From Owenweeksia sp. (lineage in GTDB: Bacteria; Bacteroidota; Bacteroidia; Flavobacteriales; Schleiferiaceae): a stretch of 64,000 nucleotides of DNA. The stretch lies in contig JANQPD010000023.1 in assembly GCA_028285465.1 (NCBI GenBank), positions 111,536 to 175,535 on the forward strand. Reading direction: 5' to 3'. The notes under the pieces are model-generated. The model was not told where the DNA came from, made no database searches, and saw only the letters and a program-made list of their open reading frames with translations. Shown here in pieces: positions 27,707-37,319 of this stretch. Every line of letters starts with the position of its first letter. The stretch's first letter is position 1. Position numbers and translations under genes: made by a program.

Positions 27707-27758
27707 CAATTTAAAGATTTAGTAAAACTGTCTCTTTTTTCTTTCATTTTTATCAAAA

Positions 27759-27766
27759 TACTTTTG
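27759..27766 (+). promoter_or_regulatory. -7 promoter element of the first surface-protein/small-tail cassette
   Basis: TACTTTTG within the longer stretch TCAAAATACTTTTG, which recurs exactly at 37279-37292 before the second cassette. Both are preceded by a C/T-rich TTTCT run. It lies about 50 nt before the ATG at 27817. Confidence 0.65.
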
Positions 27767-27816
27767 TGACGCATATAGGATATTTTATTTACTAATCCCT
27801 TAATTAATTGCGCACA

Positions 27817-29982
27817 ATGAGAATGAATGATACAAAAAGAAGCCAGGGGTTGCTATTGGCTTTATTGATCTTGCCCTTTTTGGGGCACACCCAATCCTCC
27901 GATCTGTTTATTTCCGAGTATACCGAAAGCCCTGGACAGATCGAAATATTTAACAATACCGGGGCCTCCGTTGACCTTTCTAATTACCGTTTGGTGGTTT
28001 ATTTCGGATCCGGTACTTCAGGCTCAGGAACTACCTTCTCCTTGTCTGGCACGATTAATAACAATAGTGCTCAAACAGCGGGAAATGGCTTTAGTGGACC
28101 TACCCCGGATATTAACCTCAGTTTTGGGTTTTTCATAGATGGGGGGGATGATGCCATCGCGCTACAAGTTGACCAGGGAGGAGGGAGCTGGGTGACCATA
28201 GATGTAGTAGGTGATACAGGCCCTGCCCCCTGGACCGCAGGCACCGCTACGGACCTGGATGATGTTTCCATTGAGCGAAACGTATGTGAACCCAATACTA
28301 CCTGGACCCCTGCTGAATGGACCGTAACCGGAGAGCCGGCTGTTACAAGCGGCTTGGGATCCCATAGCTGCGCAGCAAGCGCTACCACTTATACCTGGAA
28401 CGGTAGCAGCTGGAGTTCCGATCCCAATGTAAACGCTCCTTCTTCTATAGACAATCTGGTGATCCAATCGGGTACCGCAGCTTCCATAAGCACCGATATT
28501 GAGATCAATGACCTGACTATAGACGCCAGTGCCACGTTAAATATTGACCCTAATGCATCTATAACGATCAATGGAACAGCAACCAACAACGGTACCTTTC
28601 GGTTGAATGCAGATGAGAATGGCTATGCACAATGTATTGGCGCCGTTGGAGGTACTTCTGTAGTAGAAAGTTACCTGGATAGCGTTTCCGGAGGTGGAAA
28701 TGCTGCCCGTTGGTTCAACCTGGCCTTCCCGGTTGATGCAACCCTCAACGATGTAAGCTTTACCAACGGTGCTTTTATCCAAGTAGACAATGTGAATACT
28801 TCCAAAACCAATATTTATTACTATGACCCTACCCAACTGAACGGGGGTACCGGGGAAGGTACCTGGAGGGTAGTAACGGCTTTAACCGATCAAACTGAAC
28901 GTATCGGGTACAGCGCTTACCTCGGAGCACCTAATTTTGGCGGTGTTCCGACCACGATGAGTGTAAGCGGTACTCTTTTGAGTGGGCAGCAATCGGTTAG
29001 CGTATCCTCTGCAAATGGCGGATGGAACTTTGTTCCAAACCCGTATCCCAGTACCCTGAGCTGGACGGCTTTGAACGGAGGAGCAGGAAATAGCGAACTA
29101 CAGGATGTATACTACATCTTCGGTTTTGACGGCAATGGAGCAACGAGCTGGAGGAGCTTTAATCTTTTTACAGGAACCAATGGGGGTTCAAACAACATAC
29201 CTCCCGGGCAATCTTTCTTTGTAGAAGTCGACAATACTACAGATGGAACCATTCTTTTTGAAGACAGCTACCGCAATGTTACAGGAACAACAAACCTGTT
29301 TAAAACAGCTGCTGCTTACGCTTACATAAAGTTAAAAGCAGAGAACACACAAACCGGAAGAAGTGATGAAACCGTATTGGGCTTTGGGTCTGACCTAACG
29401 GCAGCTGTTGACCAGGTTTTTGATGGTACGAAGCGGAGAAACCACATTTACCCTAACCTGTTTACAAAAGCAGCCGGGAAAGAAATGACTTTCAACGGCA
29501 TGTCTGATCAATTTAACCGCCGTAGTGAGCCACTCTTCTTTGAATGTGTTGAAGAAGGGACATATACCCTGGGAATAAGCAATAATGCCCTACCTGATGA
29601 AGGATGGACGATAACCCTCGAAGATAAGCTTACAGGTATTGAGACGGACCTGCTTTCTTCATCTTACACCTTTACACATACTCCCGGTTCCATTGAAGAT
29701 AGGTTTGAAATCCACTTTAACAAGCAACATATATCCCTGGAAGAAAAAGGGGAAAGCAAAATACATATGTACGTCATGGATGAGGTTTTGGTGGTAAACT
29801 TATTTGAGCCGTCAAAAGAAACATCAATCCTCCTTTTTGACCTTCACGGTCGAAGAGTAGCACAGCATTTTTCAGAAAGCATGGAGAATGCAATGTCACT
29901 TGAACACCTTGCGCACGGTGTGTACATCGTTAAAGTAATACAAGGGCAGAGGGAGGTACACACCCAAAAGATCATTAAATAA
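27817..29982 (+). CDS. Secreted lamin-tail protein with T9SS type A tail (large partner of cassette 1)
   Basis: A 721-residue exported protein from ATG 27817 (an ATG lies two codons further in; a TTG at 27808 is the only upstream alternative). Signal peptide about 1-26, a lamin-tail domain about 28-185 (DLFISEYTESPGQIEIFNNTG), then a module beginning TYTWNGSSWSSDPNVN with a stack of short beta-strands, and a second module with WNFVPNPYPSTLSW and SDETVLGFGSDLT that is homologous to the C-terminal part of the giant protein at 37320-43034. The end is a T9SS type A sorting domain (LLFDLHGRRV, AHGVYIVKV, HTQKIIK). A 60-residue membrane-tail protein gene follows after 28 nt. The pairing recurs at 37320-43237. 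Confidence 0.88.
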   Translation: MRMNDTKRSQGLLLALLILPFLGHTQSSDLFISEYTESPGQIEIFNNTGASVDLSNYRLVVYFGSGTSGSGTTFSLSGTINNNSAQTAGNGFSGPTPDINLSFGFFIDGGDDAIALQVDQGGGSWVTIDVVGDTGPAPWTAGTATDLDDVSIERNVCEPNTTWTPAEWTVTGEPAVTSGLGSHSCAASATTYTWNGSSWSSDPNVNAPSSIDNLVIQSGTAASISTDIEINDLTIDASATLNIDPNASITINGTATNNGTFRLNADENGYAQCIGAVGGTSVVESYLDSVSGGGNAARWFNLAFPVDATLNDVSFTNGAFIQVDNVNTSKTNIYYYDPTQLNGGTGEGTWRVVTALTDQTERIGYSAYLGAPNFGGVPTTMSVSGTLLSGQQSVSVSSANGGWNFVPNPYPSTLSWTALNGGAGNSELQDVYYIFGFDGNGATSWRSFNLFTGTNGGSNNIPPGQSFFVEVDNTTDGTILFEDSYRNVTGTTNLFKTAAAYAYIKLKAENTQTGRSDETVLGFGSDLTAAVDQVFDGTKRRNHIYPNLFTKAAGKEMTFNGMSDQFNRRSEPLFFECVEEGTYTLGISNNALPDEGWTITLEDKLTGIETDLLSSSYTFTHTPGSIEDRFEIHFNKQHISLEEKGESKIHMYVMDEVLVVNLFEPSKETSILLFDLHGRRVAQHFSESMENAMSLEHLAHGVYIVKVIQGQREVHTQKIIK

Positions 29983-30010
29983 TAACCTGATTACTAAAAG
30001 AGACAAGATC

Positions 30011-30193
30011 ATGAAAAAGACCATCATATTAACGAGCTTTCTATTATTGGGAACGGCTGTTTTGGGACAGCCAGACCAGGGCAACCCAGGCACCAGCCCC
30101 ACTCCCTTTGGCTTTGTAGAGTTGCTGATTGCCGCAGGCGCTGCCCTGGGCGGCAAAAAGATCTATGACGCGAAAAAGAAAAATGCTGAATAA
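30011..30193 (+). CDS. Small secreted protein with conserved membrane tail (small partner of cassette 1)
   Basis: A 60-residue protein: signal peptide (about 1-19, ending VLGQ), a 13-residue Pro/Gly/Asp-rich spacer, then PFGFVELLI, an Ala/Gly hydrophobic stretch (AAGAALGG), and a basic end (KKIYDAKKK). The order of motif, short hydrophobic helix and Lys-rich end is that of protein-sorting tails such as the PID-CTERM type of Bacteroidota; that match is from memory and uncertain. The C-terminal 26 residues are nearly the same as those of the 57-residue protein at 43064-43237, while the spacers differ. It is the last gene of its transcript, with a terminator 30 nt on. Confidence 0.8.
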   Translation: MKKTIILTSFLLLGTAVLGQPDQGNPGTSPTPFGFVELLIAAGAALGGKKIYDAKKKNAE

Positions 30194-30222
30194 GTAGAAA
30201 ATCTGTTTTGTGTTAAAAATAG

Positions 30223-30254
30223 AAGGATAGAGCCTGTGGCTTCTATCCTTTTTT
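30223..30254 (+). terminator. Rho-independent terminator of cassette 1
   Basis: A 9-bp stem AAGGATAGA / TCTATCCTT (30223-30231 and 30242-30250) with a small inner GCC/GGC stem, followed by a TTTTT run. Confidence 0.85.
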
Positions 30255-30436
30255 ATTTATGATTAGTATACAATACTTCTTACCTGCTGCTTATGAGCAA
30301 AAAGGCAATTAAAAGAAGATAAAAAACGCTAAGTCTCGTTGGAAAAACCTTGAAAATAAATTTTTGCTTAAATCTCCTGGCATAATGCCTTCCCCGCTTC
30401 CCGGGTTTACCCTTTACGCAAAGGCGCCCGCTTGCT

Positions 30437-30444
30437 TATCTTTG
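30437..30444 (+). promoter_or_regulatory. -7 promoter element of icmF
   Basis: TATCTTTG followed by C fits TAnnTTTG, with TTTA about 20 nt upstream as a weak -33. It lies inside the open frame upstream of 30466 and so excludes the ATGs before it as starts. Confidence 0.55.
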
Positions 30445-30465
30445 CACCCCAATAAAATCTTTCAG

Positions 30466-33400
30466 ATGCAGCAAGTTGCTCCCTATACACCCAAGCATAA
30501 AGTCAGAATAGTTACCGCGGCCTCTTTATTTGACGGCCATGATGCAGCCATCAACATTATGAGGCGCATTATCCAGGCTACGGGTTGCGAAGTGATTCAC
30601 CTTGGCCATGACCGTTCGGTAGAAGAGGTGGTAAATACTGCCATCCAGGAAGATGCCCAGGCCATTGCCATGACCTCCTACCAGGGAGGACACATCGAGT
30701 ATTTCAAATACATGCACGACTTACTCAAAGAAAAAGGCGCTGAGCACATTAAGATCTTTGGTGGCGGAGGCGGTGTAATCCTCCCCGAAGAAATAGAAGA
30801 ATTACATGCCTATGGGATCGACCGCATTTACTCTCCCGATGACGGCCGTGAGTTGGGCCTCCAGGGGATGATCAACGATATGGTAGAGCAATGTGACTTT
30901 CCTACCGGTAAAAACATCAACGGGGAGGTGAACCAGCTGGAAGAGAAATTTAAACCAGCCATAGCCCGTCTTATATCAGCCGCTGAAAACTACATGGAAG
31001 ACTCCAGGGAAGTGCTGGAGGTGATCGATAAAAAAGCCGCTGCCGTCAAAACACCCGTGCTGGGCATCACGGGAACCGGCGGAGCTGGAAAGTCTTCTTT
31101 AGTAGATGAACTGGTACGGAGGTTCTTAATGGACCATAAGGATAAGACCATTGCCATTGTTTCGGTAGACCCCTCTAAAAGAAAAACCGGGGGCGCCCTG
31201 CTGGGCGACCGCATACGTATGAACTCTATCCGGAACGAACGGGTGTACATGCGTTCTCTGGCCACCCGCCAGAGCAACCTGGCGTTGAGCAAGCACGTAA
31301 AAGAAGCGGTAAACATTCTCAAAGCTGCCCATTATGACCTGATTATCCTGGAGACTTCCGGTATTGGGCAAAGCGATACAGAGATTATCGAACATTCGGA
31401 TGTTTCCCTTTATGTGATGACGCCTGAATATGGTGCCGCTACCCAACTGGAAAAGATAGACATGCTGGATTTTGCCGACATCATCGCCCTGAATAAGTTC
31501 GATAAACGCGGAGCCCTGGATGCTTTACGTGACGTAAAAAAGCAATACCAGCGCAACCACCAGCTTTGGGATAAAGAAGCAGATACCATGCCGGTGTACG
31601 GCAGCATTGCCAGCCAGTTTAACGATCCGGGCACAAATGCCCTGTACCGTGCTTTGATGGATAAGATCGTAGAAAAAACAGGTGCGGAGCAGTTGAAAAG
31701 CGGTTTTAAGAGCAGCGAGGAGATGAGCGAAAAGATCTACATCATCCCACCTAACCGCACCCGTTACCTTTCAGAAATTTCGGAGAACAACCGGGCATAT
31801 GATAAAACCGTAAAGGAACAGGCCGGGGTAGCGCAAAAGCTTTACGGGCTCTACCAGGCTATTCTCACTTTTGGTGGCCCTGACCTTTTGCAAGACGAAG
31901 ATACCATGCTTCGATACATCACGCCTGGGCGTGATGTATCGAAGCATGACAACCGGGATGCCACCCTGAGTGCTCCGGGACAAGCCCGGAGCCTATCGAA
32001 GGGTGATGATAACGAAACTTTACAATCCCTCATCCAAAAATTTGAAGAAGTAAAAAAAGACCTCGACCCGCATAACTGGGACATTATTACTTCCTGGGAG
32101 GTCAAAGTAAAGCGGTATAAAGATGAGGTATACACCTTTACCGTAAGGGATAGAAAGATCGAGATTAAAACCCATACAGAGTCTTTATCGCACACCCAGG
32201 TGCCCAAAGTATCCCTGCCGCGTTATACCGCCTGGGGCGACCTTTTACAATGGAACTTACAGGAAAATGTACCGGGTGAATTCCCCTATACTGCCGGGAT
32301 CTATCCCTTTAAGCGTACAGGAGAAGACCCTACCCGTATGTTTGCCGGGGAAGGAGGCCCCGAACGTACCAACAGGCGTTTTCACTATGTGAGCCAGGAT
32401 ATGCCTGCCGCCCGTTTGAGCACCGCCTTTGATTCGGTTACCCTTTACGGAAATGACCCGGACCACCGTCCCGATATTTATGGTAAGATCGGCAATTCAG
32501 GGGTAAGCATTTGTTGCCTGGACGATGCCAAAAAGCTTTATTCCGGCTTTGACCTTTGTGCACCCACCACTTCGGTGAGTATGACCATAAACGGTCCGGC
32601 TCCTATGTTGCTGGCTTTTTTCATGAATGCAGCCATCGACCAGCAATGTGAACTGTACATCCGTGAGCATGGTCTTGAAGATAAAGTTGAAGCTAAGCTG
32701 AAAGCGCTTTATGACGACAAAGGTCTGCAAAGGCCTATGTACCAGGGACTGGCCGAAGGTTCGGAAAACACCCAGAAGAAATCGGAGCTGCCTTCACACA
32801 TAAACGTGAAAGGAAGCCTCCCCGTGGGCAATACAGCCCTGGGGCTTATGCTACTGGGTATAAGCGGAGATATGGTATTGGAACCCGGGGTATACAATGA
32901 AATAAAAAACCGTACCCTTTCCGTAGTACGTGGTACTGTACAAGCCGACATTTTAAAGGAAGACCAGGCCCAAAACACTTGCATTTTCTCCACCGAATTT
33001 GCCCTGCGCCTGATGGGCGATGTGCAGGAGAACTTCATCGCCAATAAGGTGCGTAACTTTTATTCGGTTTCCATATCCGGCTACCACATTGCCGAAGCGG
33101 GCGCCAACCCTATCTCTCAACTTGCCTTTACCCTGGCTAACGGTTTTACCTATGTAGAGTACTATTTGAGCCGGGGTATGGACATCAACGATTTCGGGCC
33201 CAACCTGAGCTTTTTCTTTAGCAACGGCATCGATCCCGAGTATGCCGTAATAGGTAGGGCGGCCCGCAGGATATGGAGTAAAGCCCTTAAGCATAAATAC
33301 GGGGCAAATCCCAGGGCACAAATGCTGAAATACCACATCCAGACCTCCGGCCGTTCACTGCACGCCCAGGAAATACAGTTCAACGACATACGCACTACGC

Positions 33401-34029
33401 TGCAAGCCTTGTATGCCATTTATGACAACTGCAATTCCCTCCACACCAATGCCTATGACGAAGCGATTACTACGCCCACCGAAGAAAGTGTGCGCAGGGC
33501 TATGGCCATACAGTTGATCATCAATAAAGAACTGGGGCTGGCCAAGAATGAAAACCCGATCCAGGGCAGCTTCATCATCGAAGAGCTTACCGACCTTGTG
33601 GAAGAAGCCGTGCTGGCCGAATTTGACCGCATTACGGAAAGGGGAGGGGTGCTGGGCGCCATGGAAACCATGTACCAGCGCGGTAAGATCCAGGAGGAGA
33701 GTCTGTATTACGAAACCCTGAAGCATACCGGGGAGTTCCCTATTATCGGGGTAAATACCTTTTTAAGCTCTACCGGTTCTCCCACCGTTACCCCAGGGGA
33801 AGTGATCCGCGCTACCGAGGAAGAAAAGCAATACCAGATCGAAATGCTGGGCCGCCTGCACAAGCGAAACGAAACGCATGCGGAGAAGTGGCTGAAACGC
33901 TTACAGGAAGCAGCTGTACAAAACGAAAATATGTTTGAGGTACTGCTGGAAGCGGTAAAATACTGCTCGCTGGGGCAGATCACCAATGCTTTGTTTGAGG
34001 TGGGCGGGCAGTACAGACGAAATATGTAG
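30466..34029 (+). CDS. icmF: Fused isobutyryl-CoA mutase (B12 domain, MeaI-type GTPase, mutase)
   Basis: A 1,187-residue adenosylcobalamin enzyme that interconverts isobutyryl-CoA and n-butyryl-CoA and carries its own G-protein chaperone. Order: B12-binding Rossmann domain about 10-140 with the cobalt-ligand His in FDGHDAAI (residue 25); GTPase about 165-430 with P-loop [13 protein letters not shown] (about 200) and LNKFDKRG; linker; large mutase barrel about 560-1170 ([38 protein letters not shown]). This order separates IcmF from plain methylmalonyl-CoA mutase. The start at 30466 is chosen because the promoter overlaps earlier in-frame codons. About 35 residues (480-515) come from a palindromic DNA element, making the protein longer than the roughly 1,090-1,130 usual for IcmF. 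Some relatives use isovaleryl-CoA, so substrate is inferred. Confidence 0.93.
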   Translation: MQQVAPYTPKHKVRIVTAASLFDGHDAAINIMRRIIQATGCEVIHLGHDRSVEEVVNTAIQEDAQAIAMTSYQGGHIEYFKYMHDLLKEKGAEHIKIFGGGGGVILPEEIEELHAYGIDRIYSPDDGRELGLQGMINDMVEQCDFPTGKNINGEVNQLEEKFKPAIARLISAAENYMEDSREVLEVIDKKAAAVKTPVLGITGTGGAGKSSLVDELVRRFLMDHKDKTIAIVSVDPSKRKTGGALLGDRIRMNSIRNERVYMRSLATRQSNLALSKHVKEAVNILKAAHYDLIILETSGIGQSDTEIIEHSDVSLYVMTPEYGAATQLEKIDMLDFADIIALNKFDKRGALDALRDVKKQYQRNHQLWDKEADTMPVYGSIASQFNDPGTNALYRALMDKIVEKTGAEQLKSGFKSSEEMSEKIYIIPPNRTRYLSEISENNRAYDKTVKEQAGVAQKLYGLYQAILTFGGPDLLQDEDTMLRYITPGRDVSKHDNRDATLSAPGQARSLSKGDDNETLQSLIQKFEEVKKDLDPHNWDIITSWEVKVKRYKDEVYTFTVRDRKIEIKTHTESLSHTQVPKVSLPRYTAWGDLLQWNLQENVPGEFPYTAGIYPFKRTGEDPTRMFAGEGGPERTNRRFHYVSQDMPAARLSTAFDSVTLYGNDPDHRPDIYGKIGNSGVSICCLDDAKKLYSGFDLCAPTTSVSMTINGPAPMLLAFFMNAAIDQQCELYIREHGLEDKVEAKLKALYDDKGLQRPMYQGLAEGSENTQKKSELPSHINVKGSLPVGNTALGLMLLGISGDMVLEPGVYNEIKNRTLSVVRGTVQADILKEDQAQNTCIFSTEFALRLMGDVQENFIANKVRNFYSVSISGYHIAEAGANPISQLAFTLANGFTYVEYYLSRGMDINDFGPNLSFFFSNGIDPEYAVIGRAARRIWSKALKHKYGANPRAQMLKYHIQTSGRSLHAQEIQFNDIRTTLQALYAIYDNCNSLHTNAYDEAITTPTEESVRRAMAIQLIINKELGLAKNENPIQGSFIIEELTDLVEEAVLAEFDRITERGGVLGAMETMYQRGKIQEESLYYETLKHTGEFPIIGVNTFLSSTGSPTVTPGEVIRATEEEKQYQIEMLGRLHKRNETHAEKWLKRLQEAAVQNENMFEVLLEAVKYCSLGQITNALFEVGGQYRRNM
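31905..32005 (+). repeat. Palindromic element inserted in frame within icmF
   Basis: Two adjacent hairpins within the open frame. The first has 21-bp perfect arms (31905-31925 and 31928-31948; CATGCTTCGATACATCACGCC and its complement) with only TG between them. The second is nested: CACCCT/AGGGTG outside (31962-31967, 32000-32005) and GCTCCGGG/CCCGGAGC inside (31972-31979, 31985-31992). The CACCCTGAG...CGAAGGGTG frame looks like the REP-type repeats common between genes in many bacteria. It adds about 35 residues without stop or shift. Confidence 0.85.
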
Positions 34030-34047
34030 CAGCTTAAATAACCTCTA

Positions 34048-35124
34048 TTGTACCGTTTGCTCAACATCCTACCACGACTTAGCTTACCGCTGGCAGTAGC
34101 ATGGTCGGTTTGTGCTCAGGCGCAAAGTACCCCGGCATATAGAGATAGCGTACGTTTGTATGTGGCTACGGAGCTTCAGGACCGGTACATTTTATCGGAT
34201 AGTACCGAGGCGTATACCTTTGAACTATTGCTCGATGACCCCACGCTTTCCTCCTGGGCCGCAACGGTTGGTTTAGGGTTGGGGTACACAGAGCGTCAAC
34301 TATTGCTTTCAGCACATGCAAACGGTTATGTAGAACCCTTTAACCGGTGGAGACTATATTTTCACGGGGAGGTAGCGCCCAGTATTTCATTGGCTGAACC
34401 ACTGATCTCCAACCCCCAGTTGCAAAGAAGTACCCATGCTAATGCCGATGTAGCCTTTTCCCTTTTTAAGCGTGATGATACGCGTTATGCCGCCATGCTC
34501 TTGTCTGACCGGCACACCCGGGTAAAGGGTAAGCACGTGATCCACTTTTCGGATTTCAGGCGCATACAAAACCTCAATGTCTTGCTGGGGCTTGGGGTGC
34601 ACCAAAGGGCTTCAGACCCCCGGGCTGATACGTTGCAGGTTCAAGATCCAACGAGTGGGGAAGAAGTGGTGCTTAAGCCTGGTAATTATTCGATGCAGGT
34701 AGTGCGCTTTGGCGTAGAATGGCAGGAAAAGAGCACTACTATAATAAAGGTAAATAATGTGCTTAGACCGACACTTTTGGATTTACGGGCATATGCGCAG
34801 GTCCTGATGGCAGTAAATTATGGAATGGACGTTTCGCACTTCAGGTACCGGGGAACGGAACTCGATGTGGTACCGACTACGTTTGAGACACAACCGTTCG
34901 ATTTCCAGCGCTATGGGTTCCTGCTGGGGCTGCAAACGTTTACGTTGAATAAAGAAAACCCGGGCAGACGTCATTCGGTCCGGTTTGAACTGGGTGTTTT
35001 ACCGGGTGTGGCCAGGCCAGGCGGGGTCAACAATTTCTTTGTTCATCTCCACCTGGGCTTTTGGGGGTTTGGAAACAACTTGAAAGAGAAGGTCAACCGG
35101 AAGTATCCCGAAGTTGACTGGTAG
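34048..35124 (+). CDS. Hypothetical secreted protein, possible outer membrane beta-barrel
   Basis: A 358-residue protein read from TTG at 34048, which gives a convincing signal peptide (about 1-26, ending SVCAQAQ); no ATG start keeps it. The mature part has alternating hydrophobic/polar stretches (WAATVGLGLGYTERQLLLSA, GYVEPFNRWRLYFHGEVA, LGVLPGVARPGG, FVHLHLGFWGF) as in beta-barrels, but the family is not one I know. It starts 18 nt after icmF stops, so it is probably in that transcript, though a link to fatty-acid metabolism is not obvious. Confidence 0.65.
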   Translation: MYRLLNILPRLSLPLAVAWSVCAQAQSTPAYRDSVRLYVATELQDRYILSDSTEAYTFELLLDDPTLSSWAATVGLGLGYTERQLLLSAHANGYVEPFNRWRLYFHGEVAPSISLAEPLISNPQLQRSTHANADVAFSLFKRDDTRYAAMLLSDRHTRVKGKHVIHFSDFRRIQNLNVLLGLGVHQRASDPRADTLQVQDPTSGEEVVLKPGNYSMQVVRFGVEWQEKSTTIIKVNNVLRPTLLDLRAYAQVLMAVNYGMDVSHFRYRGTELDVVPTTFETQPFDFQRYGFLLGLQTFTLNKENPGRRHSVRFELGVLPGVARPGGVNNFFVHLHLGFWGFGNNLKEKVNRKYPEVDW

Positions 35125-35253
35125 CCTGCACAAGAAATGGGGAGTATCCGGAGCAGCGTTCCTTCCCCGGTGGCTAAAGTAAATTCCTGTGGCATAACTT
35201 CATTTGGATAGAATGCACCAAACCCCTTAGCTTAGCTGCACACAACACAACAT

Positions 35254-37068
35254 ATGCAATTGGCTCAAACGGGGAAGTTTGCTTTTGTCTTTCTTTTGTT
35301 TTTCCTGGAGGTGCCGTTTCTTTCTATAGGGCAGGCGCTGCCTGGCTCATACAGTAAATTAGCGGAGCACATACAAACGCATGAAATTGATTCTCTGGCG
35401 CTGCAAAAACTGGACAAGCATTTGCGCACACTGGATCAAGCCCACACAGATTCCCTGCTCACCCTGGTTTTTCCCCTGCTGGAAGAAAAATACAGGCATC
35501 GTTCAGCAGGTCAAAAAGCACAACTGTATAACCTGCTTACCGCTTCATCCTACCAACTTACCGGAGATATAGCAACTAGTAAGCGTTTTGCCGAGCTGCA
35601 AATAGTAAATTACCGGAAAGCAGGCAATCGTTTCCGGGAGTTGTGGGCTTTTACACATAAGATGTTTATCCTGGCCGAAATGGATAGTACCGAGCTGGCA
35701 CTTTCTGCAGCCCTGGAGCTGCAAAGGAAGCTGGATAGCAATCTAGTACCCCCTGACCAGCACGCCAACCTCTCCAGGCAGCTCTGTGTATTCCTGCACA
35801 GTATAGGTGAAGTAGAAAGCGGCTTGGAGGCATGCAGCAAGAGCATAGCACATAGCAGGAAGCACGGTTTTAACCACGGGAATTCCGTACTGTTGGAAAC
35901 CCTGGCTTTATTGACCGAAACAGCAACGGGCGACATTCAGGAAGTGATCCGCATCCGTAGAGAAGCCATGCGGTCTGCCCTGGAGGAGCCTGACTCTTTC
36001 AACCTCAGGATCATATACCGAAACCTGGCGAGTGCCTATAATAGCATCGACCAACCGGATAGTGCCTCCAAATACTTTAAACGCACATTTGAACTACACC
36101 GAAAGCAACCTTATTTTTTCGGGTGGTTGGCCGACCAGGAAGTATATGCCTATTTTCTAATTGATCAAGGTAAAATGGATATGGCCGGAAAAGCCATTGA
36201 TAGCCTCGGCTACCACGTTGTCGATAATGATGGCCGGCAAAGAGACTACTATACCCTCCGCGAATACTTTGCTGTGGTTTCCCATGATGTGGCAGCTTAT
36301 CAAAAGTGGTCTTTAAAACTGGACTCCATCATTACACGCATGAACGATGAAGAAAAGCTGGAAGCACGTGAAGAGCTCAAGGTGAAGTATGAAACTGAAA
36401 AGAAAGAAGCTGAGAACCTGCTGTTAAAGGCTAAGAGTAAGGCAAGATTTGTCCAGGTCATTGCACTGCTTGTGTTGGCCACTTTTCTCCTGTTTATCGT
36501 GTTGTTGATCATCCAACGCAGAAAGCGCGACCGGCAGCTATTTGCACAGAACCAGCGTCTTAAGGAACTCGAGTTAAAACAGGAGCGTGAAGAGAAGCAG
36601 CGCATTACCCGGCGTAACAAAGCCCTTAAAGAAGACCTGGGGCAACGCATCAAGCAGGTTATAGAACAGCAGTTCATCAATGCCGAGTTGATGGAAATTG
36701 TGGAAGAATTACGCACTACCAATGAATCACCAGTAGTGCGTAAAAAGGCTTCTCAAATGAAGGTGCACCTGAACAAAAGCATTCAAAAGCAGGCCTTTGA
36801 GAACATCTATACCAAAATGTCGGAGCTATACCCTTTGCTTTTAAAATACCTCTCGCGTAAACTGGGCGCCGATAAAGAACCGGAGATCGTTTCGTCAGCC
36901 ATGTATTTCCTGGGATACGAAACTTCCTTGATCGCCAGGGCGCTCAACCGGACTGAAAAGGCGATCCGAAACATGCGCAGCCGGGTGCGGCAGAAATTGG
37001 GGATGGAAAAAGAAGATGATTTCATTGAGTACCTGCGACGGGTCAATGCAAAGCTGAACGAAAACTAA
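35254..37068 (+). CDS. TPR protein with one transmembrane helix, coiled coil and C-terminal HTH-like domain
   Basis: A 604-residue regulator-like protein. Signal peptide 1-27; a periplasmic helical part with TPR-like repeats about 30-390 (LTGDIATSKRFAELQIVNYR, NSIDQPDSASKYFKRTFEL); one transmembrane helix about 408-428 (FVQVIALLVLATFLLFIVLL); a long charged coiled coil about 430-500; and a C-terminal helical domain about 545-604 with a LuxR-type helix-turn-helix look (GYETSLIARALNRTEKAIRNMRSRV cut by position: about 560-585). Such TPR-TM-HTH proteins are frequent in this phylum and are thought to sense envelope signals and bind DNA from the membrane. It sits just upstream of the giant surface protein gene and could control it; that is inference. 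Confidence 0.8.
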   Translation: MQLAQTGKFAFVFLLFFLEVPFLSIGQALPGSYSKLAEHIQTHEIDSLALQKLDKHLRTLDQAHTDSLLTLVFPLLEEKYRHRSAGQKAQLYNLLTASSYQLTGDIATSKRFAELQIVNYRKAGNRFRELWAFTHKMFILAEMDSTELALSAALELQRKLDSNLVPPDQHANLSRQLCVFLHSIGEVESGLEACSKSIAHSRKHGFNHGNSVLLETLALLTETATGDIQEVIRIRREAMRSALEEPDSFNLRIIYRNLASAYNSIDQPDSASKYFKRTFELHRKQPYFFGWLADQEVYAYFLIDQGKMDMAGKAIDSLGYHVVDNDGRQRDYYTLREYFAVVSHDVAAYQKWSLKLDSIITRMNDEEKLEAREELKVKYETEKKEAENLLLKAKSKARFVQVIALLVLATFLLFIVLLIIQRRKRDRQLFAQNQRLKELELKQEREEKQRITRRNKALKEDLGQRIKQVIEQQFINAELMEIVEELRTTNESPVVRKKASQMKVHLNKSIQKQAFENIYTKMSELYPLLLKYLSRKLGADKEPEIVSSAMYFLGYETSLIARALNRTEKAIRNMRSRVRQKLGMEKEDDFIEYLRRVNAKLNEN

Positions 37069-37122
37069 GAAGTCGCTTTCAGGTGAAGACCGGCCATAGC
37101 CTGCACCTGGCATCAAAGCAAA

Positions 37123-37147
37123 AGCCCATCCGGGCTATTGGGTTATT
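37123..37147 (+). terminator. Weak candidate terminator after the TPR-HTH gene
   Basis: A 5-bp stem AGCCC/GGGCT (37123-37127, 37132-37136) followed 9 nt later by TTTTTT. The gap between stem and T-run makes this a weak call. Confidence 0.35.
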
Positions 37148-37284
37148 TTTTGTACAAAAAAAGTACTTAAGCCCAGTAAATCAATAGAATATACTAATAA
37201 AATTATCCTGCTCAAGATCAGTGAAATACAGCTCTTGGGACACCATTGGGACACGGCTAATTTCCTTTCTCACCTTTCTCAAAA

Positions 37285-37292
37285 TACTTTTG
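37285..37292 (+). promoter_or_regulatory. -7 promoter element of the second surface-protein/small-tail cassette
   Basis: TACTTTTG in the 14-nt string TCAAAATACTTTTG that also precedes the gene at 27817. It is 28 nt before ATG 37320 and lies inside the longer open frame beginning at 37221, which argues against that earlier start. Confidence 0.65.
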
Positions 37293-37319
37293 AAAGGTGT
37301 TTACCTACCCGTTTACCCA

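Noticed and set aside
37221..37319. Upstream start for the giant surface protein
   Set aside because: The -7 element at 37285-37292 lies inside it, and the signal peptide begins at 37320.
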